Positions 46,445-58,698 of a DNA stretch of 64,000 nt are shown here, piece by piece. The DNA comes from Hypericum androsaemum (lineage: Eukaryota > Streptophyta > Magnoliopsida > Malpighiales > Hypericaceae), in assembly GCA_963995505.1 (NCBI GenBank), contig OZ023190.1, forward strand, positions 16,300,092 to 16,364,091. Direction: 5' to 3'. Under the pieces are notes generated by a model, which had not been told where the DNA came from, ran no database searches, and worked only from the letters and a program-made list of their open reading frames with translations. A program made the translations under genes and the position numbers. The stretch's first letter is position 1. Each line of letters begins with the position of its first letter.

Positions 46445-49400
46445 ATGTCGCATGAAGGTCAAGCTATGGGAAACATAGACCTTAAGTTACTAGTGGATGC
46501 CTTGGCCGGGAAGCTCGAGCAGATGGTGCAAGCTCAGATGGAGCCTTTGCAACTACGCGTGGATGCCGTGGAGAATTCTCGTGACAACCCCCAAACGCGA
46601 GGCGAACTCCAAAGGCGTAGGAGAGGAGTACCTATTGGAGAGTCGAGCGGAGCTGATTCTGAATCGGAAGAAGGCGTAGGCTCTACAAGGAGTCTTAGGA
46701 GAGCAAGAACAAACCGTCCACCTAGGGAGGCGAGGCCAAAGAGAGATGACAACATAGGGAGTATCAAACTGAAGATACCTTCCTTTGCTGGTCGTTCTGA
46801 CCCGGAGGCGTACTTAGAGTGGGAGAAGAAGATTGAGTTCGTGTTTGATTGCCACAATAGCTCCGAAGAAAAGAAGGTAAAACTTGTCATCACCGAATTC
46901 ACTGATTATGCTATAACTTGGTGGGATCAACTTGTGACAAGCAGGAGGAGAAATAGAGAACGCCCTATAGCTACTTGGGAAGACATGAAAGTGGTGATGA
47001 GGAAGAGATTTGTTCCAAGTCATTACTATAGAGGGCTGTATAAGAAGTTACAAGGGATGAGGCAAGGAAGTTTGAGTGTGGAGGAGTATTTCAAACAGAT
47101 GGAGATGGCCATGATAAGAGCTGATATAGATGAAGATAGAGAAGTTACAATGGCAAGGTTCTTGAATGGACTCAATCCTGAAATTCAAGACAAAGTTGAG
47201 TTGCAACACTATGTGGAGTTGGAGGACATGGTGCATATGGCAACGAAAATTGAGAAGCAACTCAAGAGAGGAGAGGGGAGAACAAAAGCTACATCGAATT
47301 CTACTTGGAAGCCAAACTACCAAAAGAAGTTTGACAAGCCACAAGCAGCCAAAGTAGAGCATAAATCCGAGAGTTCTCAAGCTAATTCTCAAAGGAAAGT
47401 GGAAGTCACTCCAGCTAGGAACCGTGACATCAAGTGCTTTAAGTGTCAAGGAAGAGGGCACATCTCAAGTCAATGCCCTAACAAGCAAGCAATGGTGATC
47501 AAGGAGAGTGGAGAGATTGAAACTGAAGAAGAGGATTCGGAGCATGAAAGCATGCCTTCTTTGGAGGACGTATCCGAGGAAGAGTACCAAGCTGCTGAGA
47601 GGCTTACTCTTGTGTCTAGAAGAGCATTGAATGTGCAAGTAAAAGAAGAAAATGATGTGGCTCAAAGAGAAAATATTTTTCACACAAGGTGCTATGTCAA
47701 AGACAAGGTGTGTAGTGTCATCATAGATGGAGGAAGTTGTGCTAATGTCGCAAGCACTACTATGGTGGAGAAGTTAGGGTTACTCACTGGAAAACACCCT
47801 AAGCCTTACAAACTACAATGGCTGAATGATAGTGGAGAAGTACGAGTGATGAAGCAAGTATTGGTAGCATTCCGCATTGGCAACTATGAGGATGAAGTAT
47901 TGTGTGATGTCGTACCAATGCAAGCTGGTCACCTATTGTTAGGAAGGCCATGGCAATTTGATAGGAAAGTACATCATGATGGCTACACCAACAAATACTC
48001 ATTTATACTCAAGAAGAGAGTAATCACCTTGGCACCCTTGTCACCATCACAAGTTTGTGAAGATCAACGACTGTTGCAACAAGAAAGTGATGAGCAAAGA
48101 GAGCGTGACAAAAAGAAAAAGAATGAGAGGAGAGAAGAAGCCGAAAAAAAGATAAGAAAAACGGCCAATGGAGAGGAAAAGATTGAGAAAACAAAAGAAG
48201 CCGGAAAAATAGAAATTAAAACGGCCAAAGAGAGAAAAACCGAGAGTTGGAAAAAGAGTTACTATGTGGGAACAAGTGATATTAAGCAAGCATGCTTTGA
48301 AAAGAAGCCTATGATCTTACTTCGGTATAGGGAGGCACTTTTAAACACTAACGAGCTTGAACCACATGTACCTAGTACGGTTGTGTCTCTTTTGCAGGAT
48401 TACAAGGATGTCTTTCCCGACGAGCTACCACCTGGTTTGCCACCTATTCGTGGGATTGAACATCAAATAGACTTTGTCCCGGGAGCTGCCATACCTAACC
48501 GTCCCGCATATAGAAGCAATCCTGAAGAGACAAAGGAGCTTGAGAAGCAAGTCAACGAGCTGTTGGAGAAAGGGTACGTAAGAGAGAGCATGAGTCCATG
48601 TACTGTTCCAGTCCTACTTGTGCCCAAGAAGGATAAAACATGGAGAATGTGTGTTGATTGCCGAGCAGTCAACAACATAACGGTAAAATATCGTCACCCT
48701 ATCCCTCGTTTAGATGACATGTTAGATGAGTTGCATGGTTCTTGCATGTTTTCTAAGATTGATTTGAAGAGTGGTTATCATCAAATTAGGATGAAAGAAG
48801 GAGATGAGTGGAAGACTACTTTTAAAACTAAGTATGGGTTGTATGAGTGGATGGTCATGCCATTTGGTTTGTCCAACGCACCTAGCACGTTTATGCGACT
48901 CATGAATCATGTTCTACGTCCATTCATTGGTAAATTTGTAGTTGTTTACTTTGATGATATACTCATTTATAGCAAGAGCACGAAGGATCATCTAGAACAT
49001 TTGAAATCTGTCTTAGATGCACTTAGAGAAGAACAATTGTTTGCTAACTTGAAGAAGTGCACCTTTTGTACGGATAAGCTTGTATTCTTGGGTTTTGTTG
49101 TTGGAACTAACGGAATACAGGTTGATGAAGAAAAGATCCGAGCTATCCGTGAATGGCCAAGCCCTACAAGTGTTGCTAATGTTAGGAGCTTTCATGGACT
49201 AGCTAGTTTTTATAGGAGATTTGTGAAGGACTTTAGTAGCATAGCCGCACCCATAACTGAAGTCATCAAGAAGAACGTGGGCTTTACTTGGGGAGAAGCT
49301 CAAGAGAAGGCTTTCCAACTACTGAAAGGGAAGTTGACTAATGCACCCTTGTTAGCTTTACCTAATTTCTCTAAGACTTTTGAAATAGAGTGTGATGCTT

Positions 49401-51232
49401 CTGGTGTAGGAATTGGAGCTGTCCTTATGCAAGAAGGAAGACCCATTGCATACTTTAGTGAGAAACTAAGTGGTGCAACCTTGAATTACCCGACCTATGA
49501 CAAGGAGTTGTACGCACTAGTTCGAGCATTGGAGACATGGCAGCATTACTTGTGGCCAAAGGAGTTTGTGATTCACACTGATCATGAGTCACTCAAGCAC
49601 TTAAAGGGGCAACACAAGCTGAACAAGAGGCATGCACGATGGGTGGAATTCATTGAGACATTTCCTTATGTCATTCGCTACAAGCAAGGTAAGGAAAATG
49701 TAGTGGCTGATGCACTATCACGAAGGTACGCCTTGATCTCAACTCTTGATGCTAAACTACTCGGCTTTGAACACATTAAGGAGATGTATGTTGATGATGT
49801 TGATTTTGGCGAGTTGTTTAGATCAACTGAAAGAAGTGCATTTGGTAAGTTCTTTCGTAATGAAGGTTACCTATTTCGTGAAAACAAACTTTGTGTGCCT
49901 AATTGTTCGATGCGAGAATTACTAATTCAGGAGGCACATGGAGGTGGCTTAATGGGGCATTTTGGAATTGCAAAGACCTTGGCAATGCTACAAGATCATT
50001 TCTTTTGGCCACACATGAAGAGAGACGTTGAGAGAGTTTGTGGTCGTTGCATCACTTGCAAGCAAGCCAAGTCAAAGGTAAAACCCCATGGTTTGTACAC
50101 CCCACTACCTATACCTAGTGAGCCTTGGATTGATATCTCTATGGATTTTGTGTTAGGCCTACCTAGGACTAAGCGTGGAAGAGATTCAATTTTTGTGGTA
50201 GTGGATAGGTTTTCTAAGATGGCACATTTTATTCCATGTCATAAAACTGATGATGCTTCAAACATTGCTGATTTGTTCTTTAGAGAGGTTGTTAGGTTGC
50301 ATGGCATGCCTAGGACAATTATCTCTGATAGAGATGCTAAGTTCCTAAGTTACTTTTGGAAGACCTTGTGGTGCAAGTTAGGTACTAAGTTGTTGTTTTC
50401 TACTACTTGTCATCCTCAAACTGATGGTCAAACTGAAGTAGTAAATAGGACTTTGTCTACACTTTTGAGAGCACTCATTAAGCATAACATTAAGACTTGG
50501 GAAGAATGTTTGCCTCATGTTGAGTTTGCTTATAATCGTTCTGTCCATTCTGCTACTCAATTCTCACCATTTGAGCTTGTTTATGGATTTAATCCTTTGA
50601 CTCCATTGGATTTATCACTTCTACCTTCGAGTGAGCATGTTAACTTAGATGGCAAGAAGAAAGCTGAATTTGTCAAGCAGTTACATGAGAAAGCTAGAAT
50701 GAACATCGAGAAGCGCACGGAGCACTATGCGAGGCAAGCAAACAAAGGAAGGCACAAGGTTGTCTTTGAGCCGGGAGATTGGGTTTGGCTACATATGAGG
50801 AAGGAGCGTTTTCCTGTTCAAAGACATTCAAAGTTGCTACCACGGGGAGATGGTCCATTCCAAGTGCTAGAACGCATTAATGATAATGCCTACAAGCTAG
50901 ACCTTCCGGGTGAGTATAGTGTAAGTGCTTCGTTTAACGTGGCTGACTTGAGTCCGTTTGATGTAGGTGACGATTTGAGGACAAATCCTTTTCAAGAGGA
51001 GGGGACTGATGTGAGCAAGCCTAAGGACGCACCTACTATCAAGCTTGTAGACTCGAAGCAAGTTCAAGTTCCAATTGGGCCAATGACAAGAGCACGAGCT
51101 AGGAAGTTGCAATCTGACTTCAATGGATTAATGCAAGAAGTTTGGGCTCAAGCAAGTGCGTGGAGGACCAAGGACGTCCAAGAAACCCAAGGGAGGCCCA
51201 TGCACGTTTTGGAAGCTGAATGGGAAGCTTGA
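46445..51232 (+). CDS. Gag-Pol polyprotein of the CRM-like element, 1595 aa, intact
   Basis: One frame encodes, in order: gag (about 1-330) ending in the zinc knuckle [14 protein letters not shown] at 331-344; aspartic protease with [10 protein letters not shown] near 426 (DGGS in place of DTG/DSG); reverse transcriptase with YFDDI at 835-839; RNase H with ECDASG near 984; integrase with an HHCC finger (about 1165-1205), catalytic Asp near 1233 (SMDFVLG) and 1295 (ISDRDAKF) and Glu near 1331 (GQTEVVN); then a GPF/Y module with [18 protein letters not shown] before integrase makes it Ty3/gypsy. There is no canonical chromodomain. The last 75 residues, with [12 protein letters not shown], are encoded by the 3' LTR, a trait of CRM (centromeric) chromoviruses. 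The first ATG is used, a few bases after a leader. All catalytic motifs are present, so it may be autonomous. Confidence 0.95.
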   Translation: MSHEGQAMGNIDLKLLVDALAGKLEQMVQAQMEPLQLRVDAVENSRDNPQTRGELQRRRRGVPIGESSGADSESEEGVGSTRSLRRARTNRPPREARPKRDDNIGSIKLKIPSFAGRSDPEAYLEWEKKIEFVFDCHNSSEEKKVKLVITEFTDYAITWWDQLVTSRRRNRERPIATWEDMKVVMRKRFVPSHYYRGLYKKLQGMRQGSLSVEEYFKQMEMAMIRADIDEDREVTMARFLNGLNPEIQDKVELQHYVELEDMVHMATKIEKQLKRGEGRTKATSNSTWKPNYQKKFDKPQAAKVEHKSESSQANSQRKVEVTPARNRDIKCFKCQGRGHISSQCPNKQAMVIKESGEIETEEEDSEHESMPSLEDVSEEEYQAAERLTLVSRRALNVQVKEENDVAQRENIFHTRCYVKDKVCSVIIDGGSCANVASTTMVEKLGLLTGKHPKPYKLQWLNDSGEVRVMKQVLVAFRIGNYEDEVLCDVVPMQAGHLLLGRPWQFDRKVHHDGYTNKYSFILKKRVITLAPLSPSQVCEDQRLLQQESDEQRERDKKKKNERREEAEKKIRKTANGEEKIEKTKEAGKIEIKTAKERKTESWKKSYYVGTSDIKQACFEKKPMILLRYREALLNTNELEPHVPSTVVSLLQDYKDVFPDELPPGLPPIRGIEHQIDFVPGAAIPNRPAYRSNPEETKELEKQVNELLEKGYVRESMSPCTVPVLLVPKKDKTWRMCVDCRAVNNITVKYRHPIPRLDDMLDELHGSCMFSKIDLKSGYHQIRMKEGDEWKTTFKTKYGLYEWMVMPFGLSNAPSTFMRLMNHVLRPFIGKFVVVYFDDILIYSKSTKDHLEHLKSVLDALREEQLFANLKKCTFCTDKLVFLGFVVGTNGIQVDEEKIRAIREWPSPTSVANVRSFHGLASFYRRFVKDFSSIAAPITEVIKKNVGFTWGEAQEKAFQLLKGKLTNAPLLALPNFSKTFEIECDASGVGIGAVLMQEGRPIAYFSEKLSGATLNYPTYDKELYALVRALETWQHYLWPKEFVIHTDHESLKHLKGQHKLNKRHARWVEFIETFPYVIRYKQGKENVVADALSRRYALISTLDAKLLGFEHIKEMYVDDVDFGELFRSTERSAFGKFFRNEGYLFRENKLCVPNCSMRELLIQEAHGGGLMGHFGIAKTLAMLQDHFFWPHMKRDVERVCGRCITCKQAKSKVKPHGLYTPLPIPSEPWIDISMDFVLGLPRTKRGRDSIFVVVDRFSKMAHFIPCHKTDDASNIADLFFREVVRLHGMPRTIISDRDAKFLSYFWKTLWCKLGTKLLFSTTCHPQTDGQTEVVNRTLSTLLRALIKHNIKTWEECLPHVEFAYNRSVHSATQFSPFELVYGFNPLTPLDLSLLPSSEHVNLDGKKKAEFVKQLHEKARMNIEKRTEHYARQANKGRHKVVFEPGDWVWLHMRKERFPVQRHSKLLPRGDGPFQVLERINDNAYKLDLPGEYSVSASFNVADLSPFDVGDDLRTNPFQEEGTDVSKPKDAPTIKLVDSKQVQVPIGPMTRARARKLQSDFNGLMQEVWAQASAWRTKDVQETQGRPMHVLEAEWEA
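50993..51006 (+). promoter_or_regulatory. Polypurine tract of the CRM-like element
   Basis: aagaggaggggac lies immediately before the 3' LTR and within the open frame. Confidence 0.85.
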
Positions 51233-51813
51233 CATGCACGTAAGCTTCTAGATGCATGCGCACATGGAGAATCAAGAAGAATCAGCCTATTTAGTCCGTG
51301 CATCTACTTGTTTTGGACGTGCAGCTAGTAGTTATTCTATTAGATATTATTTGCTTATATTATTTCTTATTTAGTTGAATAAGTTCGGCCAGAATCTCTT
51401 TAGAATAGGAAAGAGAGTTTTGACCAGCCTTAAACTCCTTATTTGGAGTTAGTTTCGTTTAGGAAAGTTGTAAGACTTATGGAGCCTATATAAAGAGGCG
51501 TCCCCCTTCAATAAACACACAACAATTCGGAAAAAATACTTAGCATTGGTTGATTGAGAGTTTTGATACTCGTTTGTTCTTGCTTAGGCTGGTGAGTCGT
51601 CTTGGCTAGACTTTATCTTTCACTTATCAAGCGGATCATCCATCCCCGCTCGTGGCGTGATATGACCTTAGGTCAAGGTTCAGAAGCTCTTGCAGCGGGT
51701 TAAGGTTCAATTTCGTGCCTTAGTTCGTGTGAGTTCTTGTGAGTTGTGATCTGTTCCATTCTAAAGTAACAAACGGTCCGAGTTGTGAATCTTTTCCGCG
51801 GAGATTCATATCA
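51007..51813 (+). repeat. 3' LTR of the CRM-like element
   Basis: 807 bp, differing from the 5' LTR at three sites (near 51550, 51631 and 51663). It contains the last ~75 codons and stop of the polyprotein. Confidence 0.95.
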
Positions 51814-51818
51814 GAAAA

Positions 51819-52358
51819 CTTGGCACATACTTGGTGTCCTCACATTTATGTGCAATACCAACTTGAGAAGTTTATGATGCTCTTCCAAAATATTGAGATA
51901 CTTCACCAAAAGAATTAAATTCATATTCGACTTCCCCTCTCTTACCTCCTTCCTCTAATCCAAATATTTGTAGCTACTGTTACATATCAGCATACATCAA
52001 ATCCACTTATTCACTTAATACCAAATTCTGACACAACATTGTTCGTAGCATATGCAGCCTTCATTGTTACAGTAGGTATCTTAGCTTGACTTCCAGCCAA
52101 CCAAAACCATAATAATATATATCTCTGTAACATCTGTTGGACTCACAATAGCATACACTTGTACAAATGGTGAGGTTCTATCAAATCATATGATATGGTC
52201 CAAATTCTAAATACGAATGAAATATATCAATTATATAAGGGTGTTTTGATGATGTGCTGGCCAGCCACATAATCAAAATCTACCCGAAGAAAGATTATAT
52301 ATGTATACTCAAATGGGTCTTTCAAAGGTATAATATATACCAAATAGAATAAGAACCT
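51819..52358 (-). other. Tekay-like internal remnant, non-coding
   Basis: Internal sequence of the Tekay-like element between the CRM-like insertion and the recognisable pol remnants. Nothing identifiable. Confidence 0.4.
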
Positions 52359-52770
52359 TCACCAAAATGTTGAGTAATTACCAAGTGATATCCTCCGTTC
52401 CTTATTCAGCTTATGATAACTGATGCACAACAGCAAACTCTCATCCTTTTTCCATGCAAACAACACCAAACCAGTCACAGAAAATATTAGGCAAAATATA
52501 ATCCTCATCCAACCAACCATGAAATCAATGCAAAACTGAATATCCCTCTGGTTTAGTAAACCCGGCAAGTTTTCTGAAGACATATCTGAGAACTCTTTTC
52601 ACAACAAAGAACTTATCATCTTGAACATCAAATTCTGACTCACTCTTTGTCCTGAAGATCATATTCTTACTAAAATAATCCATTGACATGTGATACGATT
52701 GATGATAACCAATCCATACCCAAATTATATAAAAGTCCTTAATATCTAATACATGTAAGTTACCCAACAT
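52359..52770 (-). pseudogene. Gypsy protease/RT remnant of the Tekay-like element
   Basis: Two overlapping minus-strand frames keep traces of gypsy pol. The first (52770-52525) reads SMDYFSKNMIFRTKSESEF, like the segment after the protease. The second (52583-52359) reads NLPGLLNQRDIQFCIDFMVG and then KKDESLLLCISYHKLNKE, like the start of gypsy RT (LPGLPP...EF.IDL.PG and KKKDGSLR.C.DYR.LNK). Intervening sequence is deleted and the frame is shifted. The match is weak in detail but in the right order and strand. Confidence 0.6.
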
Positions 52771-53493
52771 ATCTTGCCATCCACATCCATCACATATAGA
52801 TGCGCCATCATATCATAATCACCGACTCTAATTGAGTTCGATCAAACCATCTTATACACACTGTATGTCTTGAACGATAAGCAACCATCAAAGTTGCATT
52901 CAAAATCTCACAATACGTACCCAAGTGATACACTTAATGAGGTAACACAAAAGACGTATGAACCCCAACATAAAACAAAATGTATATGACAAGCATATAA
53001 TTACCAATAACAAATGAAGAACATGCAATGTCATGTCTCAATACATATCAATATTTATAGTTGTCCAAAGTCTTTCCCTAGTGAAGCAAACGTCAACCGG
53101 CTATTATATCCCGCCATTGGGCCACATCGGGTATTGTATCCCCCCGTCGGGCCATATCGGATATTATATCCCCCCGTCGGGCCATATCGGTTGCTTCACT
53201 AGGTAGTCCCCTAGATGTATGGTCTCATTGCTTTCACATTAATTTCAATTAAATATTCCAAGTAATTTAATCCATGAAACCACTACAAATACAAATCACA
53301 CTAAAATATCATCTGCCTTTAGCAAATAGCCCACAACCAAATACACAAACAACATTAGATTAGGAAGATGAACAATAACAAGACATGACAAATCCTATGC
53401 TCCGTAGCACACCTTTAAAAAGTTTACTCAAGAAACAAGACTTTGCTCAAACCTACAGTTCAAATCTAAAGCTTAAGCTTAGGCACAAACCAT
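52771..53493 (-). other. Tekay-like 5' internal region with a short ~35-bp repeat
   Basis: No gag recognised. At 53095-53190 about three copies of a ~34-bp unit containing gtatccccccgtcgggccat occur in tandem. Confidence 0.55.
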
Positions 53494-53505
53494 GCTTTGA
53501 TACCA
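53494..53505 (-). promoter_or_regulatory. Primer-binding site of the Tekay-like element
   Basis: tggtatcaaagc on the minus strand, four bases from the right LTR. It is one base away from the initiator-Met PBS. It fixes the element's orientation. Confidence 0.8.
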
Positions 53506-53509
53506 AGTC

Positions 53510-56500
53510 TGTCACGACCCAAATTCGGGGTCGGTGACCGGCGCTAGACCCTAACCTGTTTACAAAATCAAATGAGTCTAGCCAGCCTCAAAATATATTT
53601 TGACTTTGCAAAGTCTCATTCAAATACAATTATTCTTTACATTTATCCCAAGCTCAAATTGAACACGGTGGCTACGGAGCTGCTAGACAAAGAACCTGCA
53701 AAACTGGAGAGAGGGGGGGTGAGTATTTTTGAATACTCCATATGCACATAGAACATAACATATCAGTTATGTCAGATACACGTGGGAGAGACAGAACTTA
53801 ACTATGTCCCACATCAAACCCAACCAATACGAACACAAAGCCAAGACAACAAAAGACTATCTCACAAATAAGGTCATCAAAGTAATCACATATCAAACAC
53901 AACCAAATTTTCAGATAGACATTCACAAACATATAACATATATCAGATCTTAAAGGCGCCATCCGAAACCAACCTCCTCGGCCAAACAGCTCTGCCCGCC
54001 AGAAGACAACCACATCATATCAGACCAACCTCATCGGTCAAATAGTTCTGCCCGCCGTAGGCAACCATATCATATCAGACCAACCTTATCGGCCAAATAG
54101 TTCTGCCCGCCGTAGGCAACCATATCATATCTGACTAACCTCATCGGCCAAATAGTTCTGCCCGCCATAGGCAACCATATCATATCAGACCAACCTCATC
54201 GGCCAAATAGTTCTGCCCGCCGTAGGCAACCATTTTATATCAGACCAAACTCATCGGCCAAATAGTTCTGCCCGCCGTAGGAAACCAAATTATATCAGAC
54301 CAAACTCATCGGCCAAATAGTTCTGCCCGCCGTAGGCAACCATATTATATCTGACCAAACTCATCGGCCAAATAGTTCTGCCCGCCATAGGCAACCATAT
54401 TATATCAGACCAAACTCATCGGCCAAATAGTTATGCCCACCGTAGGCAACCATATTATATCAGACCAAACTCATTGGCCAAATAGTTTTGCCCGCCGTAG
54501 GCAACCATATTATATCAGACCAAACTCATCGGCCAAATAGTTTTGCCCGCCGTAGGCAACCATATTATATAGACTTTCATATCAATCAAATCTATAGGTT
54601 TCAACGAATCAAACTTACACAGTGCCCCATCAGGACCCAATTAATCAAATATACCAAAATTCACATAGACTAAAATATATTGGACACATATCCAAATACA
54701 TATCAACGCAGCCCCAAGCTAGGAAGCACATATGCCACACAATTCATAAATCAATCCAAGTATGACCAAACATAGCACATAAGCACATGACCACTTCATA
54801 ACCAATACTCATATGCATGAAATGCACATACTTAAGATCTGAAATATGCACATGTACTAAACAAATCAAAGCTATCGTAATCTATATGATTACCCAATTG
54901 TAGACCGCTCGACGAATGCTCATTCCCGATTTGATTCTCCTTTCACTTTGGACCTTCGTCCAACTATTCTTCCCAAGACCATTTCCTTCACCAACCATCA
55001 TAAGGAAGCCTCACATTCTCTGTATAACAATTCCAATTTATAAAATGAGGTCATTTTCTCACTTCCCAAAGCAAGTTACTTCCGACGCTTGAAAATAGCC
55101 AACCACGGCACAATCGAGAACCAACTTCTGAAATGGCTCAACGTAATCAAAATAGCTCAATTTCTTTCAAACTTTGGTCACTTATTAACTAACCCATATG
55201 TAAATAATCTGAACACTAATTGTTCATGACCAGAAGTCCACAAAGATCTGTTTTGCCCAAGCGAAAATACATCGAGCACAAGATAAGCCCATCACTTCTA
55301 ACAATGGAAAACAACCCATAAAACTCAATATTGTACAAGACCAAGTCCATATCTTTATCAATATAATACTTCTCTGTTCTTTTATGGTTATAGCAAGTCC
55401 ATACATAAATATAGAATTCCAAAGAACCACTTACCAATTCGTTGTTCATGCACAACCTCATTTCAGAAACTCAGCAGCCAGTCCATTTTGAAACCACAAT
55501 TTCGGGCTGATTCCTTTGTCAAAATTGGACAATAATATACCTTTAGAAAGCTCTTTGAGTACTCTACAACTTTTATGTTTCATGAAAAATCCATTTCTGA
55601 GCCGAAATAAGCTTACCGATCAGATCTTCTTCAATTACCTCCATTCTGAACCCAGCCAGTCAATTCAACATTCAACAGAGTTTTTATGATGATTCCTTCA
55701 TCCAAATAGAACATATGATATACCGTTGGATAGTTGAGTCCTCTACAACTTTTATAAAGAAATAAAAATCCAAATCGAAGTAGAAGATAGCTTAGCAAGT
55801 CATTCTTTCTTCTCCTACTTCTTTTTCTCTTTCCTTTTGCTCTCTCTCTTCTTTTTCTTCTCTTTCTTTTTATGGCTGAGTTTCCAGAGTTTTCTACCCT
55901 TTACTTGATGATTCTGGGTCTTAAAAAACATGGGGTGAGTAAGTATCTACTATTACTCACCTTTTTGACTAATTTAATGAACTTGCAAGTGGTGGAAGGT
56001 GATTGGATGCCTTTTCCAAGTGGTCCAATCAGAATATAGCATATTTATCTCTATTTTTCACTAACTTGTGTCAATATTTATCAAAACTTATCAACATATA
56101 AATTGTTGCCTTTTGTGTCTAGTTTTCAAATCATATTTATTCGTACTATTTGGAGTAAAATTGAGAAAGTTATGCCCAAATTACCAAGTAGTGCTATTGC
56201 TGTCCGAGTTTACCAACTATCTTCATAACACTTGTGAATTAATTGAGTAGGCTTTGTTGAGCTTGATCTAGAATCCTTATAAGACCAAATTATATTTATA
56301 CACACTTCATAAAGATGTATAAATATGAATCCTTGTTGAATTAAAGACCCAAAAGTCCAATCGAAGCACTTTAAAAATTGACAACACAAGTTTTCGGATA
56401 AATCTATTTCTTACTTTTCCACACCATTTTTGAGTCATTTTATTTAGATTCCGGATAAATAACTTGTGATCAACTTCTCACACATATTCGGAACCTCCGA

Positions 56501-56654
56501 GGTAGTCCGATATAACAAGATGCATTCCTTCCATCTATCTTTGGCACTCTATTTACATAGCAATATAATTCCAAATACTAATTCAATAGCTCAATACGAC
56601 TAAGTATACTTTACTTAAGTCGAACAAATATGATTAACAGAGTAGGGTATTACA
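53510..56654 (-). repeat. Tekay-like 5' LTR
   Basis: 3145 bp, uninterrupted. Carries a 10-copy 55-bp tandem array (54011-54560). Matches the split LTR at 33633-44182. Confidence 0.9.
54011..54560. repeat. 55-bp tandem array in the right Tekay-like LTR, 10 copies
   Basis: Same unit as at 41591-42030, with starts spaced exactly 55 bases from 54011 to 54506. Confidence 0.93.
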
Positions 56655-57117
56655 CGTGCCCATTGTTGAACTCGCACGACCCCCATTTCTCGCACTTTGA
56701 TGAAGTCAAAGTCAGTGCAATCTTCGAGCCGAGGTGGATCTCGTTTGAGGGAGCGTGGTTAGAATTCGACATCGGTTAAAACACGAGTGGGGGGCAAGTT
56801 TATAAGTGTGAAAAATCTACCAATCCATAGCCTTAAGGTTCTGGGTTGTATATGGAAATTCTTAATATGGTATCAGAGCGGGTTGATCCCGTGCCCATTG
56901 TTGAGCTCGCACGACCCCCATTTCTCGCACTTTGGTGAAGTCAAAATCAGTGCAATCTTCGGCCCGAGGTGAGTATCGTTTGAGAGGGCGTGTTGAGAAT
57001 CCCACATCGATTAAAACACGAGTGTGGGGGGGGGGGGGGAGGGGCAAGTTTATAAGTGTGAAAAATCTACCAATCCATAGCCTTAAGGTTCTGGGTTGGA
57101 TATAAAAATTCTTAACA

Positions 57118-58698
57118 ATCTTTTCAACTTGTGCATTTGGTCATCACCTCGAGTGCAATTTCCTTCTTCATGGAATGCAGCTTCACACTAAATTTGAATC
57201 TCTTCCTTCCTTTACCGTTGTTTAGTGGCTCTATTTAAGAATATCTGAACTGAACTCTATCACCAAGTTGTCCCATATGTGTTCCTTCCTTTACCGTCGT
57301 TTATTGGCTCAGTCGACGCAGTCTATGTGAAAGGGTAGGAAAAGGCTGGAAAAATCCTTACGTAGTCGTTCTCTTCAAACTCTAGCAAACATAATGCCGA
57401 CAGAGCCATGTTCCCTGCGACAATCTGCAGCAAGAATTGATCAGCAACATTTCACATTTGGCAACTGCAAAAATCTGCAGCAAGACACACACAAGTCGCA
57501 TTTGGTAAATTGCCGCGATCGTGGGACGTGACTTCAGGATTTAGATTTCATTCACATGTACATACCATGTTAGGAATATTTGTTAACGGTAGAATGTACT
57601 TACTTTTTGTATGGAATACACTTTCTATTCCATGTCGATTTCCTTTGCTCTAAAGCACCAACACGTAAATACCATGTTTTTTTATTTCAGGTTTCTACCC
57701 CCCATTTTTTCTCATTTAATAACACTTTTGTGTTGTTACTTGGGGAAATTTGAGTTCGGCATTAACTATCCGTAATTCGGGGCCTAATAAGAACCTTGTA
57801 CTAACTATCTGTAATTCGGGGTCGAATAAGAACCTTGTACTCGTTGTGCTGTCAATGGTACTCTTTCTCTCGTGCAGTTTTTTTCCAAAGATTTTACTGC
57901 ATCAAAGTTTTGAAGAATTTGACAGCTACAAGAGTACGAATTTTTTATTTGGCGTAAATATTATAATAAAATATACTTCTGAAAAAAACCTTGCACAGAG
58001 ATACAACAATGATCAATAGAAAATTTCTCCATCCTTTTCACATCTTTCATCCTTGATCAATCAAAATCTTTCACACACAGTCCGAGTTGGAGAATGTGAT
58101 GAAGTAGGATGACAACTTTAACCTGTGGCACCGACGTCGACGTCACAACTGGCGACACTGACAGAAGAGGAGGATGAGATGACGAGAGTATGTGACCATG
58201 AGGAAGGTCGCTTCAACAACGACAACCATGGCGATAAGCGGCAGGCCAAAGTTCCCGCCTGGTAGATGACATGGAAGTTATCGGTGTGGTCGTGGAAGCG
58301 GGTACCGCGATTAGAGACAGTGATGAGGTCCATAAAGGAGACTTAGGAGAAGGAGAATGAGGAGCAGGTGGGAGGTGAAAGAGAGTGATTTTGCTTGGAA
58401 GAAGGTGAGAGGAGAGAGAAATGGAGGGGAAGAAGAAGAGAGATTGTTTTGAAAAAAATGTAAACTAGTGTGGAATTATTTTGTAATTTTTCACCACGAC
58501 AACTCAGCTACACTGAGGTGCAATTTTTGTCACGTTGGCGTACCACGTACACGTAAAACAATGTTGTTTTGGTTTCGGGCAGCTGTCCATGAAGTTCCCT
58601 TCAAACCAGAAGGACCATTTTGATGAGTTTTAAACCTCAGGATTATATGTATCGAATCGCCAAACTACAGGGTATCAAAGTGAGTTACAAAAACTGCA
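57118..58698. other. Interior and right arm of the host Mutator-like element
   Basis: Begins ttttcaacttgtgcatttgg, which continues 33490 and matches the related element at about 14330. The ~1.3 kb interior has no recognisable protein; a direct repeat of ccttcctttaccg occurs near 57210 and 57286. Confidence 0.55.

Larger units (their letters stand above)
45069..51813 (+). mobile_element. Young CRM-like Ty3/gypsy chromovirus with intact polyprotein
   Basis: The 807-bp LTRs (45069-45875 and 51007-51813) start TGATGTGA and end TCATATCA. The exact TSD gaaaa is at 45064-45068 and 51814-51818. The LTRs differ at only three positions by eye, all C/T or A/G. PBS, one open 1595-codon gag-pol frame, and a polypurine tract are all in place. 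The reading frame runs into the 3' LTR, as in CRM elements. It is inserted in the internal part of the Tekay-like element and is probably the most recent insertion in the window. Confidence 0.95.
33633..56654 (-). mobile_element. Tekay-like Ty3/gypsy element with 3.1-kb LTRs, decayed, hosting two insertions
   Basis: LTRs on the plus strand begin tgtcacgacccaaattcggg and end gagtagggtattaca. The exact TSD cgtgc (33628-33632 and 56655-56659) interrupts the TRIM sequence. The element reads on the minus strand: its PBS abuts the right LTR and its polypurine tract abuts the left one. Its own internal DNA is only about 2.6 kb (44183-45068 and 51819-53509) with pol remnants, so it is strongly deleted. 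The tgtcacgaccc-type LTR end, LTR size and PBS are typical of Tekay/Del chromoviruses, but the clade is inferred. Confidence 0.85.
33495..57117 (+). mobile_element. TRIM with three LTRs, split by a gypsy insertion
   Basis: LTR copies lie at 33495-33605, 56756-56867 and 56991-57117. They share a tgttgagaatcccacatcg-type start, the phrases acgagtg, aaaaatctacca and ccttaaggtt, and end ttaaca or ttaata. Each of the first two is followed by an initiator-Met PBS (ttgtatcagagc at 33606; tggtatcagagc at 56868-56879) and a ~120-bp internal segment with cccgtgcccattgttga. This is LTR-internal-LTR-internal-LTR. Target pentamers atgtc (33490-33494) and atctt (57118-57122) are both one change from atctc, the bases at that place in the related element near 14330. 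The gypsy element entered the first internal segment. Confidence 0.82.
33094..58698. mobile_element. Host long-TIR Mutator-like element of the insertion nest
   Basis: The left arm (33094-33415) and right arm (about 58480-58698, inverted) share in order a tttagta/tttgata end, aaaat...catcaaatggtcc, a gagcagctt or gacagctg motif, aaaccaaaa, and gcacgccag or gtacgccaac. The same arms occur in the element at 13981-16469. A 10-bp direct repeat gaagtcattt (33084-33093 and 58699-58708) is the TSD. A ~90-bp insertion splits the left arm near 33207-33298. The element's own sequence is only 33094-33494 and 57118-58698; the rest is later insertions. No transposase was recognised. Confidence 0.75.

Noticed and set aside
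46534..46902. Minus-strand open frames across the CRM-like polyprotein
   Set aside because: They are shadows of the 1595-codon plus-strand frame.
56868..56879. tggtatcagagc motifs (here and at 19507 and 45878) as possible tRNA genes
   Set aside because: They are 12-base primer-binding sites complementary to initiator tRNA-Met next to LTR ends, without a cloverleaf.
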